In this document: positions 45,250-53,988 of the stretch, one piece after another
Layout of the letters: every line of letters begins with the position of its first letter
Numbering within the stretch: the stretch's first letter is position 1
Origin: Isotricha intestinalis
Taxonomy: Eukaryota; Ciliophora; Litostomatea; Vestibuliferida; Isotrichidae
Length of the DNA stretch: 64,000 bases
Reading direction: 5' to 3'
NCBI GenBank assembly: GCA_023807065.1
Contig: JAJJLU010003458.1
Location: forward strand, 1-64,000
The notes under the pieces: model-generated
Database searches by the model: none
The model's input: the letters and a program-made list of their open reading frames with translations, nothing else
What the model was told of the DNA's origin: nothing
Translations under genes and position numbers: made by a program

Positions 45250-45767
45250 GTTTTTTTACGTAATTCAATTAAATTACCAAAATAATAACATGTTTTATTA
45301 TACTTTAATATTATAAATTAATATATAAAAATAAATGATTAAATTTATTCTTTATCATTTTCATTTTCACTTCAAACTTGACTTAAAGAATAAATATTCT
45401 TATAATCATCTTTATTTTCTAGTGTAAGGATTATACTGTCTGAGAATGATTATACAATAAATGAAATAAGATAATAATATAATAAATTTATTCTAAATCT
45501 AAGAAAGACTCTTATAATTGTGAATAATAAAGAAATTATTATAAGGAAATTTAAATATATAAAAAAGACAATATTTAATAATAAAGAAATATTAATAGAT
45601 AAATCACAATTATTAAAAAGAATAAAATATAATATATAGAAAATAAAACTTTAATAATGAAAAAAAAATAAATATAATTTACATAATTTATGCATTAAAA
45701 GAATAAAAATAAAAAAAATAAAAAAAAAAGAGATAAGAAAAGAAAATTAAATCAAAAAAAAGAAAAT

Positions 45768-45863
45768 ATGCCTGTTGGAATGCGATATTTGGGGACATTG
45801 GGAGTGCTATGTTTTATAGATTGTGAGTGGAGTGTTTTGGGCGATTGGGAATGCTTTTTTTAA
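45768..45863 (+). other. G-rich patch with a 31-codon reading frame
   Basis: A 96-base block stands out for G-rich words (TTGGGG, TTGGGAGTG, TTTTGGGCGATTGGG) in an A+T-rich region. It can be read from an ATG preceded by a purine-rich leader as MPVGMRYLGTLGVLC and so on, ending WECFF at a TAA. Its codons (GGG, GTG, TTG, CTA, CGA) are unlike those of every gene in the window, so I do not call it a gene. Alternatives are a small RNA, a remnant of foreign DNA, or a regulatory element. Confidence 0.35.
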
Positions 45864-45919
45864 ATATTAGATTTTTAATCATTTTCTATTTTTTTTCTCC
45901 TTATTCTTTTCCATCTTTA

Positions 45920-46209
45920 TTATTTCATCTCTAATTCTTCTTCTTCTTCCTCATTTTCTTTTTCATCTCCTCATTCACTTTCTTCACTTTTTACTTCATC
46001 TTTTCTTTTTTACTTATTTCTCATCTGAATTTTTATTCCAAAATATGTGAATCAAGTAGATCACTTCCTTTAAGATTTTCAAAATTTTCCTTTTCATCAT
46101 ATAGATTGAAGTAAAGGAAAATCATTATTTCTCTGAAATCCTTGCTCTCACCTTCCACATTATCTCTTCTAGTGTCTTCTTTACTTTCTTCAACCAGAGT
46201 AATAATCAT
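45920..46209 (-). pseudogene. Decayed acidic protein-coding remnant (tentative)
   Basis: From an ATG at 46209, 58 codons read on the minus strand to a TAA at 46033 (MIITLVEESKEDTRRDNV and so on). The composition is ordinary acidic protein with better-than-background codons. After that stop, at 46000-45920, another frame reads DEVKSEESE, a TGA, then GDEKENEEEEEELEMK and a stop. The series of acidic codons broken by a stop and a frame change suggests a degraded gene or an unrecognised multi-exon gene. No domain is recognised. Confidence 0.3.
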
Positions 46210-46277
46210 ATTATTTTTTTCTATTCAATTTTTCAAAATGACAATTAATTATATTTTTTCCCATATTCGTTATGACT

Positions 46278-46316
46278 AATCAAAAAATAGATTGAGATAA
46301 TTTCTATTTTTTGATT
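46278..46316. repeat. 13-bp perfect inverted repeat with 13-base loop
   Basis: AATCAAAAAATAG at 46278-46290 is the exact reverse complement of CTATTTTTTGATT at 46304-46316. It could form a stem-loop in RNA or DNA. It lies in the gene-free stretch between NBP35 and the next gene. Confidence 0.75.
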
Positions 46317-46608
46317 CAATTTTAAGTATGATATCTTAGATGGGGTAAAACATTATCTTTAATAATTTTTTTTTCAATTTTTATTTTTTTGTTTCTTTGG
46401 TATTTTCCTCAAAAAAAATTTAAAAAGAGTTTTTAGGAATCTCAGAAATTATTTAAATTCAACCATTATGATTACGCTTGATTGCTAAAAATCATTTAAA
46501 ACTTATTGAAAAATGAATAATTATTTTTCTTTTTTTTTTATTTTAAAATAAATTTAATTATTATATGAATTATAATTAATTCTATTAAAATAATCTGTTA
46601 AAGATTTA

Positions 46609-48918
46609 ATGGAACATAGTCATAATACTCATAATATAAGTTATACTTCTTTAAGTGATCATTCATATAAATTTGATAAAGATGGTAATATTATTGTTGA
46701 TAACATTGAAGATTTAATTTACGATAAAGGAATTAATGGAATTTATCATGATAAAAAACAAAAACCAAAAGAAAAATTCCTTATTAATTTCAAAATTGTT
46801 GAGGAGAATAGTAATAATTCTAAAATAAATTCAATTAAAAATAAATTTAAATTAGTTGATAATGGTAAAAAAGAAATTATTAAAGATGAAAATAAAGAGA
46901 ATTTTGAAGATAAAACGAATTTGGAAAAAAAAAAAGAAAATGAATGTAATCTAAGTAAACAAAGCAATAAAAATATTGAAAAAGAAAAACAAAATTCTAA
47001 TTTTGAAAAAACAGAAAATAAAAATATTGATGAAAAAGAAATTGACACAAAATTAAATGAAAATAAAATAAACGATTCTATGAATAAAGAAACATTAACC
47101 ATAAAAAAAGGTAATCAAAATTTAATAGAAGCTAGTAAAAATTCAGAATTTCAAATAATATCTAAAAATAAAAAAGAAAAAACTAATTTTATTCAAATAA
47201 AAGAATCTCAAATAAATTATGAAGGACAAAAAAAAGAGAATTTAAAAGATTCAAAATTTGATGCAAGTTTAATTAATAGTATAGCAAATAATTCTGAAAA
47301 TTTTTTAACTTCAAGTAATAATATTCCAAATTATATTAAAGATAATGATGGAAATAAAGAAGAAAATAAATTTATTCCTCCTAAATATGATGAAGAGGAA
47401 GATTTTTTGGAAAATAACAATAAAGTAAAAAAAAATGAAGACATTAACAAAGATAATAAAAATAAAAAAGAAGATAAAAGTCTTTTAAATAATGATAATT
47501 CAATTAAAAATAAAAAAAAAGAAGAAAATACAATTAATATTAAAAAAGAAAATGATAATGAAATAAAAGAAGATAATTTAAAAAATAAAGAAGAGAATAA
47601 AGATATTTCAATAAAAGAAAACATAAAAATATTGAATAATGATGATATAAATAACGAAAAACATTTAACAGAAAATGAGAAAAATAATACAATTGAGGAA
47701 AAGAAACAAAAATCAGAAATTATAGAAAATCAAGAAAAAGAAATTGTATTAAATAAAAGTAAATTAGATAATGAATTGAGTTATATTAAGAATAAAAATG
47801 AAATAAGTAATTTAAATAATGAAAAAAAGAATGAAAATGAAATAAGTAAAAATAATTTAAATAATAATGAAAGTAATAATAACAAGGAAAATAAGAATGA
47901 TAATGAATTAAGTAAAAACAATTCAAATAATACAGAGAACGAAAATGAATTAAACAAAAGTAATGTAAATGAAGATGAAAATAAGAATGATAATGAAATT
48001 TGCAAAAATGATGTTAACAATAATGAAAAAAATGTAATTAAGAACGATGATAAAGAAATAAGTAAAAGTAATTTGAATGATAATGAAAATAAGAACGATG
48101 ATAATGAAATCAATAAAAATAATATAAATAATAATGAAAAAAATGAAACTAAGAATAATGAAATAAGCAAAAATAACTTAAATAATAACGAAAATAATGA
48201 AACTAATAATAATGAAATAAGTAAAAATCACTTAAATAATAGCGATCAAAACAATGAAAATGAAATAAACAATACTAAGATAAATAATAATGAAAAGAAA
48301 CAAAATAATGAAAGTGAATTAAGAAAAAGTATTTTAATTAATAATGAAAATAAGAATGATAATGAAATAAGTAAAAGTAATTTGGATGAAAATAATAATA
48401 AGAATGAAATAATTAAAAATAAGACAATTGATAATAATATAAGTAAAAATGATATAGATAGTAATGAAATAAGTAAAAGCATTAGTAAAAATGATAATAT
48501 GAAAATTGATAATGAAATTAGTAAAAGTAAACTTGATAATGAATTAAGTAAAATTAAAAGTGATAATGAAATAAGTAAAAGTAAAATTAACTTAGAATTA
48601 ATGAAAATGAAATTAAAAGATGAAAATGAATTAAGTAAAAGTAAAATAATAGACAATAATATAAATAAAAGTAAAATTGAAATGGATGATGAAATTAATA
48701 AAAGTAAAATGAATTTTAATAATGAAATAAACGAAAGTAATGTTAAAATTGAAAATGAATTAATTAAAATGCAAATAAATAAAGAAAAAGAGAAAACCAA
48801 AAAAAAGAAAAAAGAAAAAATAGAAAATAATAATTTAAATAATAAAGAAAAAGAAGATATAAAATTAAACAATAATGAAAATTCAGAAAATAATAAAAAA
48901 AATAATAAACAAAAATAA
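46609..48918 (+). CDS. Low-complexity Asn/Lys/Glu-rich protein, first part of a frame-changed gene
   Basis: This 769-codon frame opens with a less repetitive N-terminus (MEHSHNTHNISYTSLSDHSY and KFDKDGNIIVDNI). It becomes K/E/N-rich and then, from about residue 390, imperfect repeats of the type NEISKNNLNNNENKND. No domain, signal or membrane helix is seen. It stops at TAA 48916-48918 within an A-rich stretch. The same kind of sequence continues without a break in the +1 frame (48875-49915), so the two are most likely one gene of about 1100 residues. The N-terminal and C-terminal ends are the only parts likely to be ordered. The role is unknown. Confidence 0.7.
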   Translation: MEHSHNTHNISYTSLSDHSYKFDKDGNIIVDNIEDLIYDKGINGIYHDKKQKPKEKFLINFKIVEENSNNSKINSIKNKFKLVDNGKKEIIKDENKENFEDKTNLEKKKENECNLSKQSNKNIEKEKQNSNFEKTENKNIDEKEIDTKLNENKINDSMNKETLTIKKGNQNLIEASKNSEFQIISKNKKEKTNFIQIKESQINYEGQKKENLKDSKFDASLINSIANNSENFLTSSNNIPNYIKDNDGNKEENKFIPPKYDEEEDFLENNNKVKKNEDINKDNKNKKEDKSLLNNDNSIKNKKKEENTINIKKENDNEIKEDNLKNKEENKDISIKENIKILNNDDINNEKHLTENEKNNTIEEKKQKSEIIENQEKEIVLNKSKLDNELSYIKNKNEISNLNNEKKNENEISKNNLNNNESNNNKENKNDNELSKNNSNNTENENELNKSNVNEDENKNDNEICKNDVNNNEKNVIKNDDKEISKSNLNDNENKNDDNEINKNNINNNEKNETKNNEISKNNLNNNENNETNNNEISKNHLNNSDQNNENEINNTKINNNEKKQNNESELRKSILINNENKNDNEISKSNLDENNNKNEIIKNKTIDNNISKNDIDSNEISKSISKNDNMKIDNEISKSKLDNELSKIKSDNEISKSKINLELMKMKLKDENELSKSKIIDNNINKSKIEMDDEINKSKMNFNNEINESNVKIENELIKMQINKEKEKTKKKKKEKIENNNLNNKEKEDIKLNNNENSENNKKNNKQK
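47790..48760 (+). repeat. Imperfect coding repeats of NEISKxNLNNNExKND type
   Basis: Variants of a unit reading GAAATAAGTAAAAATAATTTAAATAATAATGAAAA recur many times with substitutions and length changes. They are entirely within the low-complexity gene. Confidence 0.7.
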
Positions 48919-49915
48919 AGAAAATTCAGTAGAAAAAGAAACAGAAAATGAATTAAATAAATCAATTAATGAAAATGAAAAAATAAAATTATTAAAATCA
49001 AATTTATCTGAAAATAAAGAATTAAATAAAGAAAGAGTTTCAAGTGTAACATCAAATAAAAACAATTCATCATCAATAAAAATAAAAAAAATAAAACAAA
49101 AAATTCCAAAAATAATAAAAAAAGAATTAAGTGCAAAAAATATCTTTAATGTAAATAATAAAGATATATTTACTTATACTTTAAAAAAAAATAAAAAAAA
49201 TTTAAAGCCAATAAAAAATAATTCTTTAAGTGATTTTCATAAATTGAATAATATACAATTTAAAAGTTCTCTTTCTTCAAGATCATCTGAAAAAAAAACA
49301 AATATAGAAATGTATAAAAAAATAGAAAAACCAAAAAAAGCAAAATCAAGGAGTTCAAGAAGTTTAAAAAATTGTGTTTTAAAAAAAATAAATAATAAAA
49401 ATGATATAAATTTAAATAATTCTTTTAAAGATAATAATGATGATTCAAGTAGAAATAGAACATTCAATTTAAAAAAGAAAAAAAAAAATAAAATACTTTT
49501 TAGTGCTAATGAAAATAATTTAGAAAACAATCATATAGAAGAGCATAAATATATAAAACATTTTGGAAATATAGATAAATGTCCTATTTGTCAAGCTTTT
49601 AATAAGAAAAATCCATTATATCCTAATTTAAATAATATTGCTTTAATTAGGAATAATTATTTAACTCCTCAAAAAGGAGTTTTTACTTTTAAAAAAAAAA
49701 AAATTAGTAAAAAACATTTTCCTTTAAAAAGTAGGAATGAAGAAAATGGAAATATTAATTTAAATGAATTTGAAAAAGCAAAATTAGATTCTATGAGATT
49801 TAATTATGGATATCATTTTCATAATATTAATAATAATAGCAATCAAAAAGATGTTCTTTCTAACAATACTTATAATGATAAATATTCTGCAATAATAAAA
49901 TATTTTAATCCTTAA
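48875..49915 (+). CDS. Second part of the frame-changed low-complexity gene
   Basis: This frame overlaps the end of the previous one by 44 bases and lies in the +1 frame. It continues the N/K/E composition (NKENSVEKETENELNKS) and then becomes more ordered. It has a Ser/Arg/Lys-rich section and a C-terminal region with HKYIKHFGNIDKCPICQAF, a CxxC pair, KKNPLYPNLNNIALIRNNYL and SMRFNYGYHFHNI. The ATG at 48875 need not be a true start. The frame is blocked upstream by a TAA at 48866, so joining must occur between 48869 and 48918. An 8-A run at 48895-48902 and AAA-TAA at 48913-48918 are the obvious places. Confidence 0.6.
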   Translation: MKIQKIIKKIINKNKENSVEKETENELNKSINENEKIKLLKSNLSENKELNKERVSSVTSNKNNSSSIKIKKIKQKIPKIIKKELSAKNIFNVNNKDIFTYTLKKNKKNLKPIKNNSLSDFHKLNNIQFKSSLSSRSSEKKTNIEMYKKIEKPKKAKSRSSRSLKNCVLKKINNKNDINLNNSFKDNNDDSSRNRTFNLKKKKKNKILFSANENNLENNHIEEHKYIKHFGNIDKCPICQAFNKKNPLYPNLNNIALIRNNYLTPQKGVFTFKKKKISKKHFPLKSRNEENGNINLNEFEKAKLDSMRFNYGYHFHNINNNSNQKDVLSNNTYNDKYSAIIKYFNP

Positions 49916-50063
49916 GTAAGATTTTTTTAGGTTATTTATTTTTTTTATTGTCTTAGTATATTAAATATTATATGAAAAACAATTAACTAATTTTTTAATA
50001 TTAAAACAAGAAAAAATACATTTTTTTAAATAATATGAAAAATAAATAAATGTATTTTAAAAA

Positions 50064-51512
50064 ATGAGTGTAAATTTCAATTATGGAAAATTTATTGGAG
50101 CATTAATAACTGCTCAATTACCTTATGCATTTATGGTATTTTGTGGTTTTTTTTTTGGAAAAGTAGGTTTAATTCAAAAAGAAGGAATTTATGCTTTTTC
50201 AAAAATGAATATAGAAATTTTTCTTCCAATATATTTATTTATTCAAGTTTGTAGAAGTAATTTTACTTATAATTATGAAGAAAACGGAGTTATTATAATT
50301 TCTTTTATTTTTTATTTTATTTTTTCCTTTATTATTTGTTTTTTATATTCTTTTTTTACTAAAATGGATTTAAGATATAGATTTACTTTTATTTTTTTAA
50401 CTGGAATTATTGATATTAAAAGAATTCATTATTTATATATTAATTCTTTTTGTTATTTTTTAAAAAATAAATTAAGTAAAGAACAAGAATTCTGTAAAAA
50501 TATTTTAGTTTATAGTTATATACATGTTTTTTACCAAGGTTTAATTATTTGGTTCTGTGCTTATAATTTAATTAAATTAGATAAATCATATGAAAATCAA
50601 GCAATTGAAGTTTGGGATGAAATACATAAAAAAAAAAAATCTGAAGAAGAACAAAATTTAAAAGAAGAAATCAAAGAAGAAGAAAACAAAGAAGAAGAAA
50701 ACAAAGAAGAAGAAAAAAAAGAAGAAAATAAAGAAGAAAATAAAAATGAAAATGAAAATGAAGATTATTTAAATGATAATAAATTATCAGAAAGAGAAAA
50801 AAATGAAGTAAAAGAAATATATAATAATTATGCAATAAATAACAATGAAGAAATTAATAAAGAAAATAATAGTAATGAAGATGTAGAAGAAATGATAATG
50901 TTTTCAGGAAGACAAAGTTTCTATTCTAAAATAAGTAAATATCAGAAAAAAAAATTCTTTGAATCAAGCAATATAAAAATGGAATTATTAAAATTAATAT
51001 TTCGTTCACCATTTATAGCATTAATAATAGCTTTTATAATAGGATTTATAAGAGCAATTAGAGAATGGATTTATGATACAACAACTCCAGTATATTTATT
51101 TTTTGATACTTTTAATACAATTGGAAATTGTAATATTTTATTAGGTTTTTTAATGATTGGTTCTAATTTATATTATAAAAATACTATTAATAAAAAAAAT
51201 TCAAATGCTAAAATTAGATTATCTGATTATATTTTCCATTCTATTTTAAAAGTTATTATTTTACCTTTTTTAGGTATTTTATTTTGTTTTGTTATTAAAA
51301 AAAAATTCATTGATGATAATAAAGTTTTACTTTTCACTTGTTTTATTCAATGGGTAATTCCCACTTCTATTGATATTATGTCTATTGTTCAAGTTGAAGA
51401 TATTAATTGTAAATTTGTCGCTTATTCTATTTCTATACAAATTATTTGTCAAATTGTTTTAAATAATTTTATTCATTTTCCTACTTTTTTGAAAATGATT
51501 GATATTTTATAA
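50064..51512 (+). CDS. Auxin-efflux-carrier-like (Mem_trans family) transporter
   Basis: The 482-residue protein has a five-helix half (residues 10-175), a charged cytosolic loop rich in E, K and N (about 190-300), and a second five-helix half (about 310-482). This is the layout of PIN/PILS-type membrane transport proteins. The first helices (GALITAQLPYAFMVFCGFFF, then KEGIYAFSKMNIEIFLPIYL) match the family's start, where an Asn-containing crossover helix follows a K-G-I/L segment. The second half has FRSPFIALIIAFIIGFI and the late VIPTSIDIMSIVQV crossover. Members carry auxin or unknown organic anions; outside plants the substrate is not known. The loop is far more acidic than in plant proteins. 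Confidence 0.75.
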   Translation: MSVNFNYGKFIGALITAQLPYAFMVFCGFFFGKVGLIQKEGIYAFSKMNIEIFLPIYLFIQVCRSNFTYNYEENGVIIISFIFYFIFSFIICFLYSFFTKMDLRYRFTFIFLTGIIDIKRIHYLYINSFCYFLKNKLSKEQEFCKNILVYSYIHVFYQGLIIWFCAYNLIKLDKSYENQAIEVWDEIHKKKKSEEEQNLKEEIKEEENKEEENKEEEKKEENKEENKNENENEDYLNDNKLSEREKNEVKEIYNNYAINNNEEINKENNSNEDVEEMIMFSGRQSFYSKISKYQKKKFFESSNIKMELLKLIFRSPFIALIIAFIIGFIRAIREWIYDTTTPVYLFFDTFNTIGNCNILLGFLMIGSNLYYKNTINKKNSNAKIRLSDYIFHSILKVIILPFLGILFCFVIKKKFIDDNKVLLFTCFIQWVIPTSIDIMSIVQVEDINCKFVAYSISIQIICQIVLNNFIHFPTFLKMIDIL

Positions 51513-51603
51513 TTTTTTAATTGATATATTTTAAAAGGAAATTTTGCTTTAATTATTTGTTTTTTTTATATTTTATAATAAATTTATATTTTTAAATTGA
51601 AAT

Positions 51604-52536
51604 ATGAATAATGAAGGAAATAAATCAGATGATTTTTTAAAAGGTTATATTACTCTTAAAGAAATTTTAAAACCTAATTTCTCAGAAAGAAAACAGAATT
51701 TTTTGGATTTATTTATAAATATATTGACAAATCAAATTAAATCATATTCTTCATATTTAATATCAAATAAAGAAAATTTAATTCAAGATAATATATTTAA
51801 TTTATCAAAAGAATTATCAAAGCTTTTAATATTTATAAAAGAAAAAGAGTATAATTTATTAATGTTCAATAATATAATAAATTTCACAATAAAATCTTCA
51901 AAAAGGAAATTTTCAAACTCAAAAATAACAAATAATACTTATCAAAATCAAATAAACATAAATAAAAATAGTACTCTTCAAAATAAAGAAAATAATATTT
52001 CATTAAACAAAACTATTACTAATTCAAATGGAAAATCATTAAATAATAATTATATTGTAAATAACTTTAATGATAATAATAATAATACATTAAGGGTAAA
52101 TAGAAAAAATAATTATTCGATTGAAAAAACAATAAAAATTAAAAAACATCCTAAATTAGAATCAGAAAAATTAAAAAATAACAGTGTTTTAAATTATTTA
52201 ACTAATTCAGATGATAAAAAAAACAAAAAAATGAAATTAAGTTTAAATAACAGTTCAGATAAAATTAGAATTTCAACAAAAGAAAATAATAAAAGTGAAT
52301 ACAGAAGTAAAAGTAATTTAAAAGGAAAATATAATGAAATTATATTAATAAATAATGAAAAATTAGGAATTAAAGCTTATGAAGAATTTACTAAAAGACC
52401 TTCAAATTATGCAAAATATTTAGTTGAAAAATATAAAAATGTTGTTAATGATTATGAAAAAATAAATTTTGAAAAAAAAAAAATTAAAGAATTTAAAAAA
52501 AGCAAAACTTTAAATAAAAAAAATAAAAAAATTTAA
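51604..52536 (+). CDS. Unknown Asn/Lys-rich protein with ordered N-terminus
   Basis: In this 310-residue protein, the first 110 residues look helical and ordered (GYITLKEILKPNFSERKQNF, LDLFINILTNQIKSYSSYL, then KELSKLLIFIKEKEYNLLMF). Residues 110-245 are Asn/Ser/Lys low complexity. The C-terminal 65 residues are again helical (LGIKAYEEFTKRPSNYAKYL) and end in a basic run. I do not recognise the family. Confidence 0.68.
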   Translation: MNNEGNKSDDFLKGYITLKEILKPNFSERKQNFLDLFINILTNQIKSYSSYLISNKENLIQDNIFNLSKELSKLLIFIKEKEYNLLMFNNIINFTIKSSKRKFSNSKITNNTYQNQININKNSTLQNKENNISLNKTITNSNGKSLNNNYIVNNFNDNNNNTLRVNRKNNYSIEKTIKIKKHPKLESEKLKNNSVLNYLTNSDDKKNKKMKLSLNNSSDKIRISTKENNKSEYRSKSNLKGKYNEIILINNEKLGIKAYEEFTKRPSNYAKYLVEKYKNVVNDYEKINFEKKKIKEFKKSKTLNKKNKKI

Positions 52537-52600
52537 TTTTTTTCTATCATTTTTTTTTTGAAAATAAATAAAATCTATTTTTTATTTTTTTATTGATAAA

Positions 52601-53725
52601 ATGAATGGTTTAAAAGAATCATATTCTCTACAAAATTTAAATATAGGAAAAATAGTATTAACTCCTTTAAATTCAAAACTTACAAAGTAAAATAATAAAT
52701 ATAAATAAAAATAGTAAAATTTCAAATTCTAAAGTTTTTCCTTCTGATTTTTTTGGAAAAAAAAAAGAAAATAATTCTTTTAAATTTACAAAAGATTCTC
52801 AAATTAAAATAATAGATTTACAAAAAGAATATGATGAAGATAAAGAGATAATAGATTTATTAAATGGAAAAAGTAAATCTAAATAAATATAATTAAAAAA
52901 ATTTTAGTCAGTTCTCATCAGAAAAAAAATAATAGAATGATATTAAATAATATAAAAAAAGAAGAAGAACACAAATTAAATAAGAAATATCAAATTAATT
53001 TAAAGAAAAATTTGATGAATGAAAAAGAGAAAAATAATATATCTAAATCACATTTTTCAGTTTCAAATCCAATAAAACTAAATAATAATTTAAATAAGAC
53101 ATTGAAAAAAAAATTAGAAAGAAATATAGAGACTCCTTCAACAAGTGAATTAACATATGATTCAAATAAAAAATTGATAAATTCAAATAACACATTTGAA
53201 TTAAGCAAAGAGAAAAAAAATTTATTTACTGGGAAAAATAGTACAAATTTAATTTTTCAAAATACAAATAATAATATTATTATTCCAATGATACCTTTAA
53301 AAAGACCTTCAAGTAATTTTAATTTTGAAATCAATGTTAAAAATAATAAAAATAAAGTAATTAATAGAAATAATGTTTTTATTGAAAATAAAAATATAAA
53401 AGAAAGAAATAATGTTTATTCAGCTCCTCATCCAAAGATAAGTTATGTTAAAAATTTAAATAAAGAAGATTTGAATCAAGAAATTGGAAATTTAATTTAT
53501 AATAAAAATTTAAGAGGAAAAACAAATAAATTACATAAAATTAAAATTGAAAAAGGAATGATTAGTACTAAATTGATTGATTGGAATTATAATCATATTT
53601 CTTTTAAAAAAAGAAATTTTTTATTTGGCGATAAGGAAATTCAAAATCTTTTTTTAAGTAATAATTGTAATTTACAAAGAAATTTTTCTTTAAAAAAACT
53701 TATTGCAAATAATATGAAAATATAA
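52601..53725 (+). CDS. Unknown basic protein encoded by three exons
   Basis: Exons are 52601-52686, 52715-52872 and 52908-53725, about 353 residues. I chose the join because both gaps are flanked by GT and AG, both are of the size of other introns here (28 and 35 bases), each removal keeps the frame, and the total (1062) is an exact multiple of three. The first exon starts MNGLKESYSLQNLNIGK and the second has PSDFFGKKKENNSF. The last is Lys/Asn/Ser-rich, ending with a more ordered part (KIEKGMISTKLIDWNYNHIS). No domain is recognised. An internal ATG at 52937 is a weaker start because exon 1 and 2 reading would be lost. Confidence 0.7.
52687..52714 (+). other. Intron (28 bases), first intron of gene 52601-53725
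   Basis: The donor is ACAAA|GTAAAATAA and the acceptor AAAAATAG|TAAAATTT. The phase is 2. Removal avoids an in-frame TAA. It is the shortest intron I find in the window. Confidence 0.7.
52873..52907 (+). other. Intron (35 bases), second intron of gene 52601-53725
   Basis: The donor is GGAAAAA|GTAAATCT and the acceptor AAATTTTAG|TCAGTTC. The phase is 1. Removal avoids an in-frame TAA and joins to the long third exon. Confidence 0.75.
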
Positions 53726-53988
53726 TATAATTAAATTAATATTATGAACCTTTACAAAGTGGATTTTATTTTTTTTTAACTCAAAATAAAATTTATAAAA
53801 AAAATATAATATATAAAATAAATTATATTTCCTTATTTAATACTTAAATTTAATTAAGACAGTCTCTAAATCACGTATTTAATAATAAAACAAAATTTAA
53901 TAAAAAGAAAAAATAATTATGTATTTATTTTAATGACAAATAAAATTATTTAAAAAAAATTAATTGAAATAAATAATTTAAGAATTAA

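Larger units (their letters stand above)
45250..46608. other. Largest gene-free stretch (1359 bases) with composite anomalies
   Basis: This spacer holds three separate anomalies listed on their own: a G-rich patch at 45768-45863, a decayed acidic frame at 45920-46209 on the minus strand, and a 13-bp hairpin at 46278-46316. The first 500 bases are ordinary A+T spacer, with one odd less A+T-rich spot near 45420-45450. No tRNA, rRNA or transposase is recognised. Confidence 0.6.

Noticed and set aside
48913..48918. General use of AAA-TAA frameshifting in this genome
   Set aside because: Other genes end normally at AAA-TAA (for example the STPGR gene at 39672 and the LRR gene at 55890), so at most this one site is a candidate.
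46746..49065. Many minus-strand Leu/Phe/Ser-rich frames of 60-240 codons
   Set aside because: They are complements of the Asn/Lys/Glu-rich gene on the plus strand and look like random membrane proteins only because of the base composition.
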